DNA of 64,000 nucleotides from Cytauxzoon felis (GCA_020283715.1 JAIQCW010000066.1:62001-126000), one strand, 5' to 3'. Counted from the first letter of the stretch, positions 23,301 to 36,600 are shown. Translations and numbers: made by a program. The notes: a model not told the origin generated them from the letters alone.

Positions 23301-26300
23301 ATATCACTCCATCCTCTGTTCCACTCGCCATTCCACCTGAGGTCGTCTTGCAGACAGCTTCTCTATTTACTTCCCCCTCCGCTTCCCTGAGATCAGCTAC
23401 GGGTCCACTCGAGGTTACATCACTACCATCTTCGTCACCGCCACGATCTCTGGGAGTGGTATTACCGTTTACGGGGAAGTAATTGGAAGAGCTGTCTGCA
23501 AGACGATCTCGGGTGGAAGTGAAGAAGAGTTGGATTGGACCTCAGGTGGAGGAGCTGTCTTAGGACAACCTTCGGTTCACATTGTTCCACTTCACATTTA
23601 TTTTTTCAGGTTCTAGATGTTAAGGATAGGATAAGGGACGATATGATAAATGACGGGATATGTTTTGTATATCATGAGCCTAATAAGAAGGTTGTTTCAA
23701 GATCTGGTGATGAGTGTATTGTTGGTTTATGTAATCAATGGTATACAAAATTTAGTGATGATGAATGGAAGCAATCAGTTGAAAGACATGTTTCAGATCC
23801 TAATAAATTTACGTGTTATTCTGAATCTACACTTAATCAATTAAAACATGTTATACAATGGTATATTTGAAATTGTAGTTTTATTTATTAATTTAGGCTT
23901 GAAAATTGGGCATGTAGTCGTTCATATGGATTGGGTACCATATTGCCATGGGAAGATATTAATAAAAATAAAAATTCTCTTATTGAAAGTTTATCTGATA
24001 GTACTATATATATGGCATATTATACTATCGTACATTATCTACAAGGTGATATTTTCGGTACAAAACCTGGCATACTAAATATACAACCACATGAATTAAA
24101 TTATCAAATCTTCGATTATATCTTCCATATAACCAATACACCACCAACCAATAATGAAGAATTCAATCATAAACTTAATACCATGAGAAATGAATTCAAA
24201 TACTGGTACCCTATGGATCTAAGATGCTCAGGTATTATCAAATATCTCATACAATGTATAATCCAACTCTCCACCTGAGGTTACAGTCCTACTCTTCATT
24301 TCACTCGCCGTGGTGCCTTCACTATTTACTTCCCCCTCCGCTTCCCTGAGATCAGCTACGGGTAATCCACTTGAGGTCCAATGACTATACTTCGGCCACG
24401 ATCTCTGGGAGTGGCTCTACTCTTTAGAGATAGGTAATTGGAAGAGGCCACCACGGCGAGTGGAAAGACCTCAGGTGGACCTCAAGTATAGTTGAATTAA
24501 ATGATATAATTATTATAGGTAAAGATTTATTATTTAATCATTTGACGATGAGTTTATTTGTTCATGATGCTATATGGAATGGTATGGGTGTGGATGTTAT
24601 GCCTAGATCATATTTTTGTAATGGTCATATATTGGTTGATACTGAAAAGATGTCTAAATCGAAGGGGAATTTTTTAACTGTAGAGGATTGTATAAAATTA
24701 TATACATCAGATGGTACAAGAATAGCATTAGCTGATGCTGGTGATACATTAGATGATGCAAATTTTTCAAAAGATACAGCAGAAGCTGCAATATTAAAAT
24801 TACATTCTATATTATCTTGTGCTGAAAAAGATTTAAATATAGAGGAGAAAAATATTAATACAATAGATGCTGCTGTTGATGTTGTTGATGATAATAATAA
24901 TCTTCAATCAATTGCTAAAGATATATTTGAGAATGAAATTAATGTATTAATTTCTAAAGCTAAAATATCATATGAAAATTTTATTTATCGTGATGCACTT
25001 AAATCATGTTTTTATGATTTCATTACTATTAGACAAAATTATATACAACTTGTTAAAAATAATATCAATTATAATATTATTAAATATTATTATGGTTAGT
25101 TTATTATTATTATTATTTTTTATATACACCATAGAAACCTTCTGTAAAATCGCTAATCCAATCATACCACATCTATGCGAATATATCTGGATCTATATAC
25201 TCAAATCTAATACTTCACTCATAAATGAACTCTGGCCACATACCAATAATATCAACTGGAATCTATACAGGTATTATCAAATGATGAAATCAATCACAAA
25301 TACTAATCCACCTGAAGTCAATCCGACGACCGTTAGGTCTAGGTAAATGTCCACCTCTCTTCGTCTTGCAGACAGCTCTCCACTTGAGGTTACAACCTTG
25401 TCTTCCCAATGCATGGAGCCTCTTCTATTTACTTCCCCCTTCGCTTCCCTGAGATCAGCTGCGGGTTCCACTTGAGGTCTAGACTCGTTGAGGTGTATAC
25501 GAATGAGTTGAAGAAGTCAAAGTGTGAATGTAAACCGAAAGTATCACTTATTTCAGGTTATTATGACATAACAATACAAGGAAATATAACCCCTAAGAGG
25601 TGTAGATTCACATACATTAAATGTATACCGTACCCATGTTGTAGATATGATTATCTAAAATGTTTGAAAGATGTCTACCCGGAAGAACGAAGAATATTAA
25701 CCCCTAAGAACAGGAATTCTACCCGGAAGAACGAAGAATATTAACCCCTAAGAACAGGAATTCTACCCGGAGGAACAAATGATGTTAGTGATTGGACCTC
25801 AAGTGGAACCTGGAAGCGATCTACGGGAGCTGGAAGGGGAAGTAAATAGAAGAGCTGTCTGCAAGACCAACAGACGTGGATTGGACCTCAGGTGGAGTAC
25901 ATTCGATATATATTATGTTTACAATGGATATTTATAGGAAGATAAAGTTATTTTACAAGAATATGGATGAGTTTAGGCGTTGTAAGGATAAATCTCAGTT
26001 ATTGGCAAGGAGGCATTCGGATGTTATGGAGTATTCTAGTGCTGTGATATATATTGCAGAGTAAGTTTTTATATATGATTGATGATAATATATTTAGGGA
26101 GTATCCATTATTACAACAAAAAATATTATTAATATTGCAATCATTAAATATTGATGAATCAAATATTAATGAAAAGGAGATAATTAAAGAATTATGTACT
26201 ACAGATTTTGTAAAAAATTCAAATGCAAAAGATAAAAAATTGATTTTAGGATTTGCAAGTTATCAAATTAAAGAAGTTGCAACATTAGGATCAAGCGCTT

Positions 26301-26517
26301 TATTATTAAAATTACCATATTCTGAAATTGAATTATATAAAACATTCTCACCTTTTATTGTACAATCACTCAATGTCAAAGGTTAAGTTTACTCAACAAA
26401 TCTATCAACAACTATACAGAATTACATATCTTATCCAATCAAGATACATTCATACATGACAATACCAATATCAAATCAAACGCAATGCCAGGAAAACCAT
26501 CCATACTTTACTATTAA
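20349..26517 (+). CDS. Cytosolic leucyl-tRNA synthetase
   Basis: About fourteen exons. Exon 1 (20349-20601) has the class I signature in [18 protein letters not shown] and ends ...LHCTG; splicing 20602-20915 gives [14 protein letters not shown], the family sequence. Editing-domain exons follow ([15 protein letters not shown] near 22210). The second signature KMSKSKGN is at about 24650. The archaeal/eukaryotic-type C-terminal extension ([18 protein letters not shown]) reaches a last exon after a 38-nt intron (26382-26419), ending [10 protein letters not shown]. It charges tRNA-Leu in the cytosol. Six introns carry palindromic elements, the highest density in the window. The 22795-23270 block carries editing/CP1-type sequence ([11 protein letters not shown]). 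Confidence 0.92.
20640..20890 (+). repeat. Modular element in LeuRS intron 1
   Basis: Inside intron 20602-20915 (314 nt). Contains CCATTGCATGG, TTAGATCAGCTGCGGG, GCCACGATCTCCGGGAGTGGC, CTCTTTAGAGATAGG and an outer ACCTCAGGTGG arm. Splicing joins LHCTG to MPIMACADK in phase. Confidence 0.9.
21320..21780 (+). repeat. Modular element with inverted 235-bp core in LeuRS intron
   Basis: Left tag CTGCAGACAGC with CTGTGATCAGCTACGGG, inverted core at about 21428-21655, right modules GATCTACGGGAGCTGG and GCTGACGGCAGG. Preceded by a short TA dinucleotide run near 21300. Confidence 0.88.
22525..22760 (+). repeat. Modular element in LeuRS intron
   Basis: Contains CCATTGCATGG, CTTGCAGACAGC, CCTGAGATCAGCTACGGG, GCCACGATCTCTGGGAGTGG, a CACCCTTCAGGG hairpin variant and CTGTCTGCAAGACG, then GGACCTCAGGTGG. 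Confidence 0.88.
23265..23570 (+). repeat. Modular element in LeuRS intron
   Basis: CTTGCAGACAGC on the left and CTGTCTGCAAGACG on the right form the mirrored tags. CCTGAGATCAGCTACGGG, CCACGATCTCTGGGAGTGG and CCGTTTACGG lie between. Confidence 0.88.
24270..24490 (+). repeat. Modular element in LeuRS intron
   Basis: Short copy (about 220 bp): CCACCTGAGGTT, CACTCGCCGTGG, CCTGAGATCAGCTACGGG, CCACGATCTCTGGGAGTGG, CTCTTTAGAG, CCACCACGGCGAGTGG, CCTCAGGTGG. Confidence 0.88.
25305..25900 (+). repeat. Modular element with VESA-derived cargo in LeuRS intron
   Basis: Arms with CTTGCAGACAGC and CTGTCTGCAAGACC flank the cargo at 25480-25775. The TACCCGGAAGAACG/ACCCCTAAGAACAGG block is duplicated at the right end of the cargo. 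Confidence 0.88.
25480..25775 (+). pseudogene. VESA1-like antigen fragment (cargo copy 2)
   Basis: Open stretch [17 protein letters not shown] ... [20 protein letters not shown], close to copy 1 in the cullin intron (18350-18605), with several substitutions and an extra repeat of the terminal block. Same strand as the LeuRS host. No start of its own. Confidence 0.7.
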
Positions 26518-26579
26518 TAACTACATCCTTAATTTCTATAACATTATACTATATCGATACGAATGCAGAGCTAGAATTA

Positions 26580-27200
26580 ATCACCTGAAGTCTAATCCAC
26601 TCCACCTGAGGTTACAACCACCTCTTTCCCACTGCCGTGGTGCCTCTTCTATTTATTTCCCCTTCCAGCTCCCGTAGATCGCTTACAGGTATCCACCTGA
26701 GGTCTTATCCTTCATTTCATTGTCGCCGCACAATTATGTGGCATACCCCATAGTCCAAATACATATAGCATTTTAATATACTTCCAGTTATTTATAATAT
26801 ATATTAATACAATTGAAGGATGATATATAGTTATAGGAAGATATACAAGTAATTATATAAATAATTATTATAATATCTATACTATGTAACAACTAACATG
26901 ATGTAAAGTATACTAACTATATTATACTAATAAGAATACTAACTATATATACTTTTATAAATTATTAAAAATATTAAACTTCAGTTATAAATGGTTATAT
27001 TAATTTAGTAATATGATATTATAATTAAAATTAAATTAATTTACATGTTATTATAAGGTGTATCACAAGGTGTTACCCGTAGCTGATCTCAGGGAAGCGG
27101 AGGGGGAAGTAAATAAGGAAGGCCACCACCGCGAGTGGAGAAAATAGTGATTGCACATCGAGTGAATGTTATCATTCTTCCTTTGATAATAATATTCTTG
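26580..27200. repeat. Intergenic modular element with AT-rich core (copy 1)
   Basis: Between the 3' ends of LeuRS and the RUS gene. A left arm (26580-26705, with CCACTGCCGTGG and CTCCCGTAGATCGC) and a right arm (27068-27150, with GATCTCAGGGAAGCGG) flank about 330 bp of AT-rich sequence (26740-27060). That AT core recurs at 38640-38960 and, inverted, at 50205-50450. No coding frame seen. Confidence 0.8.
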
Positions 27201-27209
27201 GGTTATAGA

Positions 27210-29793
27210 TCATCTACTTTTGAATGGTGAGCAGAGTTCGAATTTATCGATATCCCAATTATTGGCTTCGATTGAGAGCATGACTTCATCGATGCATGCT
27301 TTAGCCATTGTATAGGCGTATTTGACTGTTTGTAATCCACGTTTCCAGGTTTCCATTTCTTCTTTTAATTGTTTACCATCGGTATTGAATTTATTTCTTC
27401 TTTCATTGAGTCGTGTATTAAGATGTAGTAGTATATCTTTTAAACCAACAGCTGATCTTTTAAATGCATCCCATACTTGTGAGAATTGTAGATCGATAAA
27501 ATCACCTTCAGTTGATTCTGTAACAACAGTCCATAATTTTTCTGCTATATTATATGTTAATATAGCTAAAATAGCATCTTTAGGTTTAGCTGATCTATGT
27601 ATAGCACATTCTACGATACCATCTGATCCTAATACAACTACAAATTTTTCTCCTTTAAATAATTTTAAATATTCTACTAATGTAGCATGACATACTGATA
27701 TATCATTTAATGAATATTTAATTGCACCCATTCTTAATACACCATCTAATCCTGGGAATAATAATGGTTCCTTCTTTGCTACATCATCTGGTGTTAAAAA
27801 TTTTATCTTTATTTTTTTTTGTACTAGATTTAATGGCTCTCCAGGTAAATTTACATTTGATTCAATATCATCGAAGGACGATTGATTGAATCTTCCTCCA
27901 CTTCCATCATCATCGAAGGACTCTTTAAATCTTCTCCCACCTCCATCTTCAAATGACGATTGATTATTAAACCTCCTTCCACTTCCTCCTCCTCCATCAT
28001 CAAATCTTGATACACGTAAACGATTACAAAGATGTTTAGAAGTAAATCTATATAATAATTTAGTAGCGGTATCAAATTCATAATTATAAATCAATTCAGC
28101 AATAGCACCACATTCATTATCATCAAAACATGAATTAGATGATGTAGAAGATATAGAATCTGTATCAGAAGATGATATATTAGAATTCTTTTCACGATTA
28201 GCTTCAATCCTTAATTTATGATAACGTAAATATCTATCTAAACGACGTAATAATGCACTGGCAAAATCTTCTAATACAACAAAACAACGTTGAGCATTTA
28301 AATTTCTAAAATTAACTGATTTAACAGCCATATATGCTGATATATTTGATAAAATTGATATAATAATAAATGATAATAATTGTAATATATAATGTTTACC
28401 ATTTAATAATTGTGATAAATATATACCCATAGCCATACCAGAAAAATCACATATAGGATTTTGTGCTTCTAATTTTGCTGTTATTTCACCAATATTTGTA
28501 GCAGCATTTTTTATATGAAATGAATTATAAAATGGACCTTGACATGCAGATATTGTTAATGTACCTATATGTCTAATAGCATTACAAGATACTTTTAATA
28601 ATGTTTTTGGTTCTAAATAATATAAATTACATATAAAATCAGCAAAATTAGCTAAACCACATAATAAACTACCTAATAATCTAAATGCTTTAGGATTATT
28701 ATCAAATCCAATACCAATCTCACTAAACCATATAAAATGTAATAATCTAGAAAATGCATCCTTAAATATTAATGTAGCTAATACAGATCTTATTCTACCA
28801 CCACCAATAGCTGATTGTAATGTAGACATTATACCACTACTATATACTTTTTTAATAGATACAACAGGTATAGAATTCACATTAATAGCAAATGTCTGAC
28901 CAACAGACATTAAAAAACGCTCCAACATACGCCAATAAGCAAAATTATAATACTCATTCGTCACTGCTAATGGATGAATTATATCACATATCATCCTCTT
29001 TATCCTCAAACATACATTCAATATCGGATTAAATATCGAATTTATAGATAAATCAAATCGAAGTATACCAGGAACAGCAGATGTATACGATACAACATTA
29101 TTAGAATTAACACTATGTTTTATCAGTTGACCCCGACCTATAACACCACCTTCAACAACACTTTTATTACCCACATCATCTAAAATTGAATTAAGGAATT
29201 AAATAGAAATAGACATTCCACCTGAGGTCAAATCCAAGTCTATTCGTCTTGCAGACAGCTCTTCTAATTACCTATCTCTAAAGAGTAATGCCACTCCCAG
29301 AGATCGTGGCGATATTGAGTACATGACCTCAAGTGGATTAGCCGTAGCTGATCTACGGGAAGCGGAGGGGGAAGTAAATAGAAGAGGCACCACGCCTAGT
29401 GGAAAGGAGAGGTGGATTGGACCTCAAGTGGAGAAGCCTCCACGGCGAGTGGAATAGAGTAGGATTGGACCTCAGGTGGACGAATGATTATTTCATTTAA
29501 GTTAAAAACATACCAGAATTTAGTATGAAGTTACTTAGTTTATCGGTTGATAATTTCTTGATTTGGATGGGATTACTAGAAATGAAGAGTAAATTTTTTA
29601 ATCTTTTATGGAATGCAGAAAATCTGATTGAGTTTATATCAATTTGCGATAGAGTGGCATTTCTGCCGTTATTTAAGAGAATCTTAGGATTCGACGCATT
29701 TAATAACGAGAAGTGCCTAGTTTTGTCATTTGATAGTGAAGTAACACCATAGATTATCAAATTTGGCAAGAGAATCAACGACAATAATTCCAT
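27210..29793 (-). CDS. RUS (root-UVB-sensitive)/DUF647 family protein
   Basis: Two exons joined across intron 29513-29180 (334 nt, GTATGT...TTTTAG), giving the in-phase join LNSDDVGNKSVVEGG. The N-terminal exon (from 29793) starts with a hydrophobic, signal-like stretch. The DUF647 domain is clear in exon 2: MLERFLMSVGQTFAINV, AIGGG...LIFKDAFSRLLHFIWF, KAFRLLGSLLCGLANFADF, AATNIGEITAKLEAQNP, with several membrane segments. A Ser/Asp and Gly/Phe-rich low-complexity linker (around residues 330-430 of exon 2) separates it from a C-terminal globular part. RUS proteins in plants and animals (RUSF1) are membrane-associated with poorly known function. What looks like a start at 29174 is a GTG internal to the exon, not the start. 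Confidence 0.85.
29180..29513 (-). repeat. Modular element in RUS intron
   Basis: Element at about 29215-29485: CTTGCAGACAGC, CTCTAAAGAGTAATGCCACTC, GATCGTGGC, CTGATCTACGGGAAGCGG, CCACGGCGAGTGG, GGACCTCAGGTGG. Splicing across it is in phase. Confidence 0.9.
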
Positions 29794-30406
29794 TGCCTAT
29801 ATTAAAGGCCTATCTTATGATAGGGTAGTAGTGTGTTTTATAATGAATAGTACCAACACTTATCCTTATACATTTAGTTAATCATATGATACATTCCATC
29901 CTAATATTAAGATTCCATAAAAAAACTTGGATATTTCTCTATAAAGAGGTCTTAAATGGCCCAGAATAATGAGACATTCTTAAAAATTAAAAGTAAATAG
30001 ACATTACCATACCCCTATGTAAATCTTAACAATTACCAAACACATTCGCTTTAGAATGGGTAATTGGTAACTGTTGATACAGTATATTATAAATTACCCT
30101 AATCTTAAATAATCCTGTTATATATAGCAACTCCTAGTCAACTATGTAGATGTTCAAGGCTAGTACCCCATCATTGGATAAATGTTGATATATAAAGCAT
30201 AAAAATCGACGATCAGATTCATTCTATATAGATCATATATATTATAACTTATCTATATTTTTATTTTCCTGTCGAGTTTTATAATACGGATGGAATTGTA
30301 TCTGATATTACAGAATCGTACATACTCTACAGTTAAATTACACGCCTTTAAAATTTTATACCAATTGTATTGTTAATTTCAACTGTGTTTTAAATATGAA
30401 TAAACC
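29794..30406. other. AT-rich divergent intergenic region
   Basis: Between the divergent RUS and CDKAL1 genes. No repeat modules, RNA gene or reading frame that I can support; only a small palindrome, CCTATCTTATGATAGG, at about 29810. Confidence 0.5.
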
Positions 30407-33338
30407 ATGACGCTGTGTTGTCGTTTAAGGGCTCCAATTTTGACGATAGGATTTGCTAGTGTATTGCTCCTATCGTATATCGCATATAACTATTATACCC
30501 TTAATAGAAGGAGAAAGAGAATCAATAAAGGTAGACATTCCAGAGATCGTGATGATGACTTTGATGAAGAGTCATCTTATACCAGTGACGAATTTGGTAA
30601 GGGTCACCGCTCCGCTAGGATGAATAGTTTTGTAGTTGTTGATAATAATCATACACGAAACTCCATACAACCTAATTCATCCAGACGGTCATCAAGAACT
30701 ACAAATAAAAGATATACAGATTTCGGAGGTATGTTGAAGACTAATACATTCCTAAGGAGCTCGCAGTTGATACATTCCACTCGAGGTTACAACCAGTGTT
30801 CCACTCGCCGTGGAGGCTCTTCCAATTACCTCCCCCTCCGCTTCCCTGAGATCAGCTGCGGGTAGTCCACCTGAGGTCCAATCACTACACTTCCGCCACG
30901 ATCTCTGGGAGTGGCTATACTCTTTAGAGGAAGGTAATTGGAAGAGCTGTCTGCAAGACAAGAGTTGGGGTATTCAACATATCATTTGTTATATTCTTTT
31001 TTTATAATTTACAATTTAGATTCTGAATATGCAATGACGCAATATGAAGGTTCTGATATTGCTTATATAGAGGAGATCGCAGATGGGAGGTTTGATTATG
31101 GTTATGGTGTTAAATTGAATAATCAAAGGAGGAATAGTACTGTATCGGTTGTATATAGGAATGGTATTAAGGATGACGATGAATATGATGATAATGATTG
31201 GGTAATATTGGATGATTATAGTTTAGTTGATGGTTCGGCTGAAGAATGTTCTGTAAGTGATACATCGGTATGTCTTTATATATAATTATTTTCTATAATT
31301 GACCTTAGTCGATAGATGGAATTAACAATACTTCAGCATCACTTATTAACGAGGGGGATGAACTTATATTCAATTCAATAGTACCTGGTACACAGGTTAT
31401 ATATTTTAAAGGCTTTGGTTGTGCACATAATAGTTCAGATTCAGAATATATGAGTATGTTTGAAATTATAATGGATTATATCCATCATTTTTAGTGGGGT
31501 TATTAACAGAATATGGTTATAAAATAACTAATAATATTAATGAAGCCAATTTAGCTGTCATTAATAGCTGTACCGTTAAAGGTCCTAGTCAAGATTCCAT
31601 GACCAATGAAATTCTCAAAGCTAAAAAACTTAATATACCAGTCGTAGTAGGTGGATGCGTACCTCAAGCCGATAAAAATCTAACCATTCTCAAAGATACC
31701 AACATCTCAATCCTAGGAATCTCACAAATCGACCGTATGTTTCCACCATACAACATAACCTCTTAACCATTTCACCAATGTACAATCCACCTTATTTCCC
31801 ACTCGCCGTGGTGCCTCTTCTATTTACTTCCCCTTCCAGCTCCCGTAGATCGCTCTCGGGTATTCCACTTGAGGTCCAATCACTGTATTCCACTACTTCA
31901 TTTTTACCTCCAAAATCTGAAGGAAATCCTTAATTTCTGGGGAAACTACTGAAGATATCTTAATGAATAATGGATGAAATTCTGATGTCAATAGTTCATT
32001 GAAGAGGAATTTGATGATTGTATTTAATTTTATCATCCTCACATCATTCCAATTTATATTCATTGAGCTATCCTTACTTTTGTGGATACCGTCATTTTAT
32101 ACGTATCTCGTCGAGATTAAGTTATAACCTCAAGTAGAATACCTGGAAGCGATCTACGGGAGCTGGAAGGGGAAGTAAATAGAGGAGCTGTCTGCAAGAC
32201 GACCTCAGGTGGAACAGCTAGTGGGAAAATAGTTGGATGTAACCTCAGGTGGAGACGAAGGAAGATAGTGATTGGACTTCAGGTGGATTAGATAATATAT
32301 TATTGATTGTGTTATTTTATTATATTAATTAATATAGGTATAGTTGAGGTGGTTGAGCAGGCGTTGAATGGTAATAGTGTGGTATTATTGGAGAAGAAGT
32401 CATTGCCAAGATTGGATTTGCCTAAGGTTCGTCATAATAGATTGATTGAGATAATACCATTATCATCTGGTTGTTTGGGTTCATGTACATATTGTAAGAC
32501 AATACATGCTAGAGGTGTATTATGTAGTTATAGTATGGAGGTTATATTAGATCGTGTTGAGAGTTGTATAATGGAAGGTGTAAAACAGATATGGTTATCA
32601 TCAGAAGATACTGGTGCATATGGTATAGATTTGGGTATAAATATAGTAATATTATTAAAATCTATAATAGAATTATTACCAAAAGATGTAATGTTAAGAT
32701 TGGGTATGTCTAATCCACCATATATAAAACGTCATATAATTGATATATGTAAAATATTAAAACATCCAAATGTATTTGAATTTTTACATTTACCTGTACA
32801 ATCAGGTAGTAATTTTGTATTAGATTCTATGAATCGTGAATATCATATAGATGAATTTATATATTTAATTGAAAATATACGTACAATTATACCAGATTGT
32901 ACTATTGCTACTGATATTATATGTGGTTTCCCTACAGAAACATATAATGATCATATGGATACTATAAAATTATTAAATGATTTAAAATTACCTATTATTA
33001 ATATATCACAATTTTATCCAAGACCTGGTACTATCGCATCAAAAATGAAACCATTAAAAAATAAAATCGCTAAAACACGTACTAATGAAGTTACACAATT
33101 ATTTTTATCATATGAATGTAATAGTAAATATCATAATCAAATATTAACCGTATGGTTCTCTGATATTGATCATATTAGACATCATACCATTGGACATACT
33201 AAAAATTACATCAAAGTAATAGTAGATGAAGATCCAAATCTACTTGGAATCTCAACCAATGTTCTTATACAATCAAGCTCTAAATGGCATCTCAATGGAA
33301 AAGTTTTAAATAACATCCATCATTATAACACAACCTAA
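30407..33338 (+). CDS. CDKAL1-type tRNA threonylcarbamoyladenosine methylthiotransferase
   Basis: Exon 1 encodes an N-terminal membrane anchor (TIGFASVLLLSYIAYNYY) and a basic/Ser-rich stretch. Intron 30729-31019 carries an element. A methylthiotransferase N-domain follows: FKGFGCAHNSSDSEYM, VINSCTVKGPSQ, VVVGGCVPQ (the three cluster Cys). Intron 31735-32337 (603 nt) joins ISQIDR to IVEVVEQAL exactly as in the family. Then come the radical-SAM motif CLGSCTYCKTIHARG (CxxxCxxC), FLHLPVQSGS, DIICGFPTET and NISQFYPRPGT, plus a TRAM-like C-terminus. It methylthiolates t6A37 of tRNA-Lys to ms2t6A. Vertebrate CDKAL1 is tail-anchored to the ER; here the anchor is N-terminal, as reported for apicomplexan/other eukaryotic variants only in part, so location is inferred. 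Confidence 0.9.
30775..30965 (+). repeat. Modular element in CDKAL1 intron
   Basis: CCACTCGCCGTGG, CCTGAGATCAGCTGCGGG, CCACGATCTCTGGGAGTGG, CTCTTTAGAGG and CTGTCTGCAAGAC modules inside intron 30729-31019. Confidence 0.88.
31785..32290 (+). repeat. Modular element with 235-bp core in CDKAL1 intron
   Basis: Left CCACTCGCCGTGG and CTCCCGTAGATCGCTC modules, forward 235-bp core (about 31905-32130), then CTGTCTGCAAGACG and several GTAACCTCAGGTGG arms. Lies in intron 31735-32337. Confidence 0.9.
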
Positions 33339-33384
33339 AATCAATCTCATATTTCATTAATAATCTATACACACCAACTAATAC

Positions 33385-33660
33385 AATTAACACTCCACTC
33401 GAGTTCCAATTCACCTCTCCTTCTCTTGCAGAGAGCTCTTCTCCACCTGAGGTCGTCCTGCCGTCAGCTCCTCCAATTACCTCCCCGTAGACGGTAATGC
33501 CACTCCCAGAGATCGTGGCGGTAGAGAAGGTAGTGATGCAATGAGGAATAGTACTGGACCTCAAGTGGAATACCTGGAAGCGATCTACGGGAGCTGGAGG
33601 GGGAAGTAAATAAGGAAACTGACGGCAGGACTGACCTCGGGTGTAATGGCGAGTGGAGTA
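33385..33660. repeat. Intergenic modular element between CDKAL1 and S1 genes
   Basis: Between convergent 3' ends. Contains CTCTTGCAGAGAGC, CCTGCCGTCAGC, CCGTAGACGG, CCACTCCCAGAGATCGTGGC and CTGACGGCAGG. Confidence 0.85.
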
Positions 33661-33694
33661 CTAGGAGATGCATATATATATACTAGGATGTATA

Positions 33695-36600
33695 TTAGAT
33701 GTTTTTTATGCATTTAATTGGTATTGATTCATTTTTGGTGAGGTTTAATCTGAGGCTTTTTGTGAAATCGACTTTATAATCGATGCTAAATTTATGATAA
33801 TTTTCATATGAAATTGTTAAACATACCCTTTAATGGTATAATATACTATTTCATCATTACGTATATAGCCATCATTTATATACTTTTGTTCATCTGGTGG
33901 TAATGATTCCCATGAATCCTCATTTGGAACTTGCCAAATATGTTTATTATAACCATATGATAACGCCTTATCCTCTTCCAAATAATCATCACGATCATAC
34001 TCCCACTTTATAAAATCACTATAAAGAAATGTAGGGTAATTGTGAATTATGGGGGAAATGGGGGGAAAATAGAAATGATAATAAAACATACCGTCCGTCA
34101 TCATCATCTATATATCCATCAATAAAATTGGTTTCTTCGTCAATATTATTATTATCAGTATCAGCTATAGTTAATTTATCTTTGTTATTCGATTTATTCC
34201 TTCCATTATGGAATACTTTATCATTTACATCATTAACATTTAATATATTTACACCGTCGTAATTAATTTTATTAGAACCCCATAATTCCAAATTCTCTTT
34301 AGTAATTATACCATCTTTACAATATTTAGAATTATTATACAATGATATATTATCCTCATTAGCATGATATCTTTTTAAAAATGAATTTGTATTCATTAAT
34401 TGCATATTTGTAAGATCATTAATACGTTCCGTACTTAACTCAATAATTTCATTCGACTATAATAATAATTAATACATATAAATCTCTTAACATACCATAT
34501 CTATATCCATTACTATTGCAGCAACTTCAGATTCATAACCCCTTAAATGACGCTGATATTGTAAACGACCCATATTACTCACATGCAAATGACCAATAAC
34601 ATCATTCACCTAAAATGAATTTATAAACATCAAAATAAATCGAAGATAACTATTGACAAATGTACCACCTACACCACCGGAAGTTACAACATCTGTTCCC
34701 ACTAGCCGTGGAGGCATCTCTATTTACTTCCCCCTCCGCTTCCCTGAGATCAGCTACGGGTTCCACTTGAGGTCTCCACTCGAGGTCATATCACTAATTA
34801 CACTAACTTCATTTTTACCTCTAAAATTTGAATGAAATCTTGAATTTCTGGGGAAACTACTGAAAATATCTAAATGAATATTGGATGTATTTCTGATGTC
34901 AATACTTCATTGAAAGGGAATTTGATGATTCTATTGAATTTAATAAACCTCCCTTCATTCCAATTTATATTCATTGAGATATCATGACAAACATAGATTC
35001 CATCACTTTAGTCGTATCTCAGCGAGATTAGAAATTTAACCTCGAGTGGAACCTGGAAGCGATCTACGGGAGCTGGAAGGGGAAGTAAATAGAGAAGGCC
35101 TCCACGGCGAGTGGGAAGACCTAGGTAGAGGTAACCTCAGGTGGAACGGCTAGTGGAAGAGGGGTGGAATGGACAACGACTCTTTCACTTTGTTCGTTTG
35201 CCTTAGATCAACATACATCGATGAGTATATAATTCTTTTCATATTCTACGATTTTGCCTTTAACGATATCACCGACGTTTAAATGCATTAATTTCATTCT
35301 TCTGACAGCACGTACATTAGATAGTATTGGTAGATTATTGGATTGATCGTAATCATCATAAATAACGGGTATACATGTACCGAGTATATTTCTTTCAATG
35401 ATTTCAATAGGGCTAAGATATATTGGATCTAATTCAGATAATGGTATCCAACCGACATCATAACATTTATCAATGTCAATATCATCAACATTTTGAGTAT
35501 TTTTAATATTATCATCACAATATTGTACAAGTATACCTCTATTATATCTTTGTATTACACGTACATAAAATATTTCATTCAATTGACGTTTTTTTAATAT
35601 ATTCCTAAATCTATGGAATCTCTTTATATTCTTTAATGATAATATCATATTATTGGGCCACAATTCTACAATTTCAAACATTAATTGATCACCAACATTA
35701 AATATAGTCCTAAATCCACCACTACAAGAAATTTTAAATATTTTAAACTCAAACTTACATTGGTACATCCTCTGGTACATCATAAAAATTCGATAATGGT
35801 AATACACCTAACATACGTGCATGTACATCTACAATAACTTTATCATCTTCTACATGATATACGGTACCCTTTAATACTCTACCATTATATACATCATAAT
35901 CTGGCTTACCAAACGTCTCCATATTAAATTTATAATACTCCTCTTCGAATTTCTTATGAGACAATACATCCTTGAAGAAATACCCAATTGGACGTGGACG
36001 TTCTGAAGATTCAAATTCAGATGATGTTCCAATCTCTTCATTTTGTTCTACGCTCTCTTTACCATCGCTACTTTCAGCATTACGTCGTTCTTCATTACCT
36101 TCCCTAATCTTCTTGTTAATCTTTAATAAATGATCAATTTTCTGGAGATTAATCGAGTTGAATGCTTGTAATATATACTTGACATCTCTTTTTTTACCAG
36201 CGATTGGAGGGTTCATAGTATTTTCCAAAGTTCCATCAATCAATCCTTTTATATCCTCATTTGGATCAGCGATTAAAATATCATTTAAAATTTCATATAA
36301 TGAGTTAGTCATAAAATTTTTTCGATCCCTCCAATAATCATACCATATCCAAAATGGCATTAATGGTAATGGTTTATGCGCTATACCTAAATTATGACGT
36401 CTCCGATAACTGATATAATAAATAAATTAATATTATACCCAACAAACCAAAAATCAACATATTCTTTACGTAATTTTTCTTGTTCAAGTTGTATCCTCTT
36501 TTGAAATTTATTATCTCTAATTAGTGATGCAAATGCTGTTGCAATTTCGGCACGAATTTCTTCATCTGATTGATTTTTCATATGAGAATATTTAGGATTA

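Noticed and set aside
18240..25900. Elements with cargo as LTR retrotransposons.
   Set aside because: Arms are inverted, not direct. No reverse transcriptase, integrase, primer-binding site or polypurine tract is seen.
27210..29174. RUS start at 29174.
   Set aside because: That codon is GTG and lies inside an exon. Splicing to the 29793-29514 exon gives a continuous in-phase protein.
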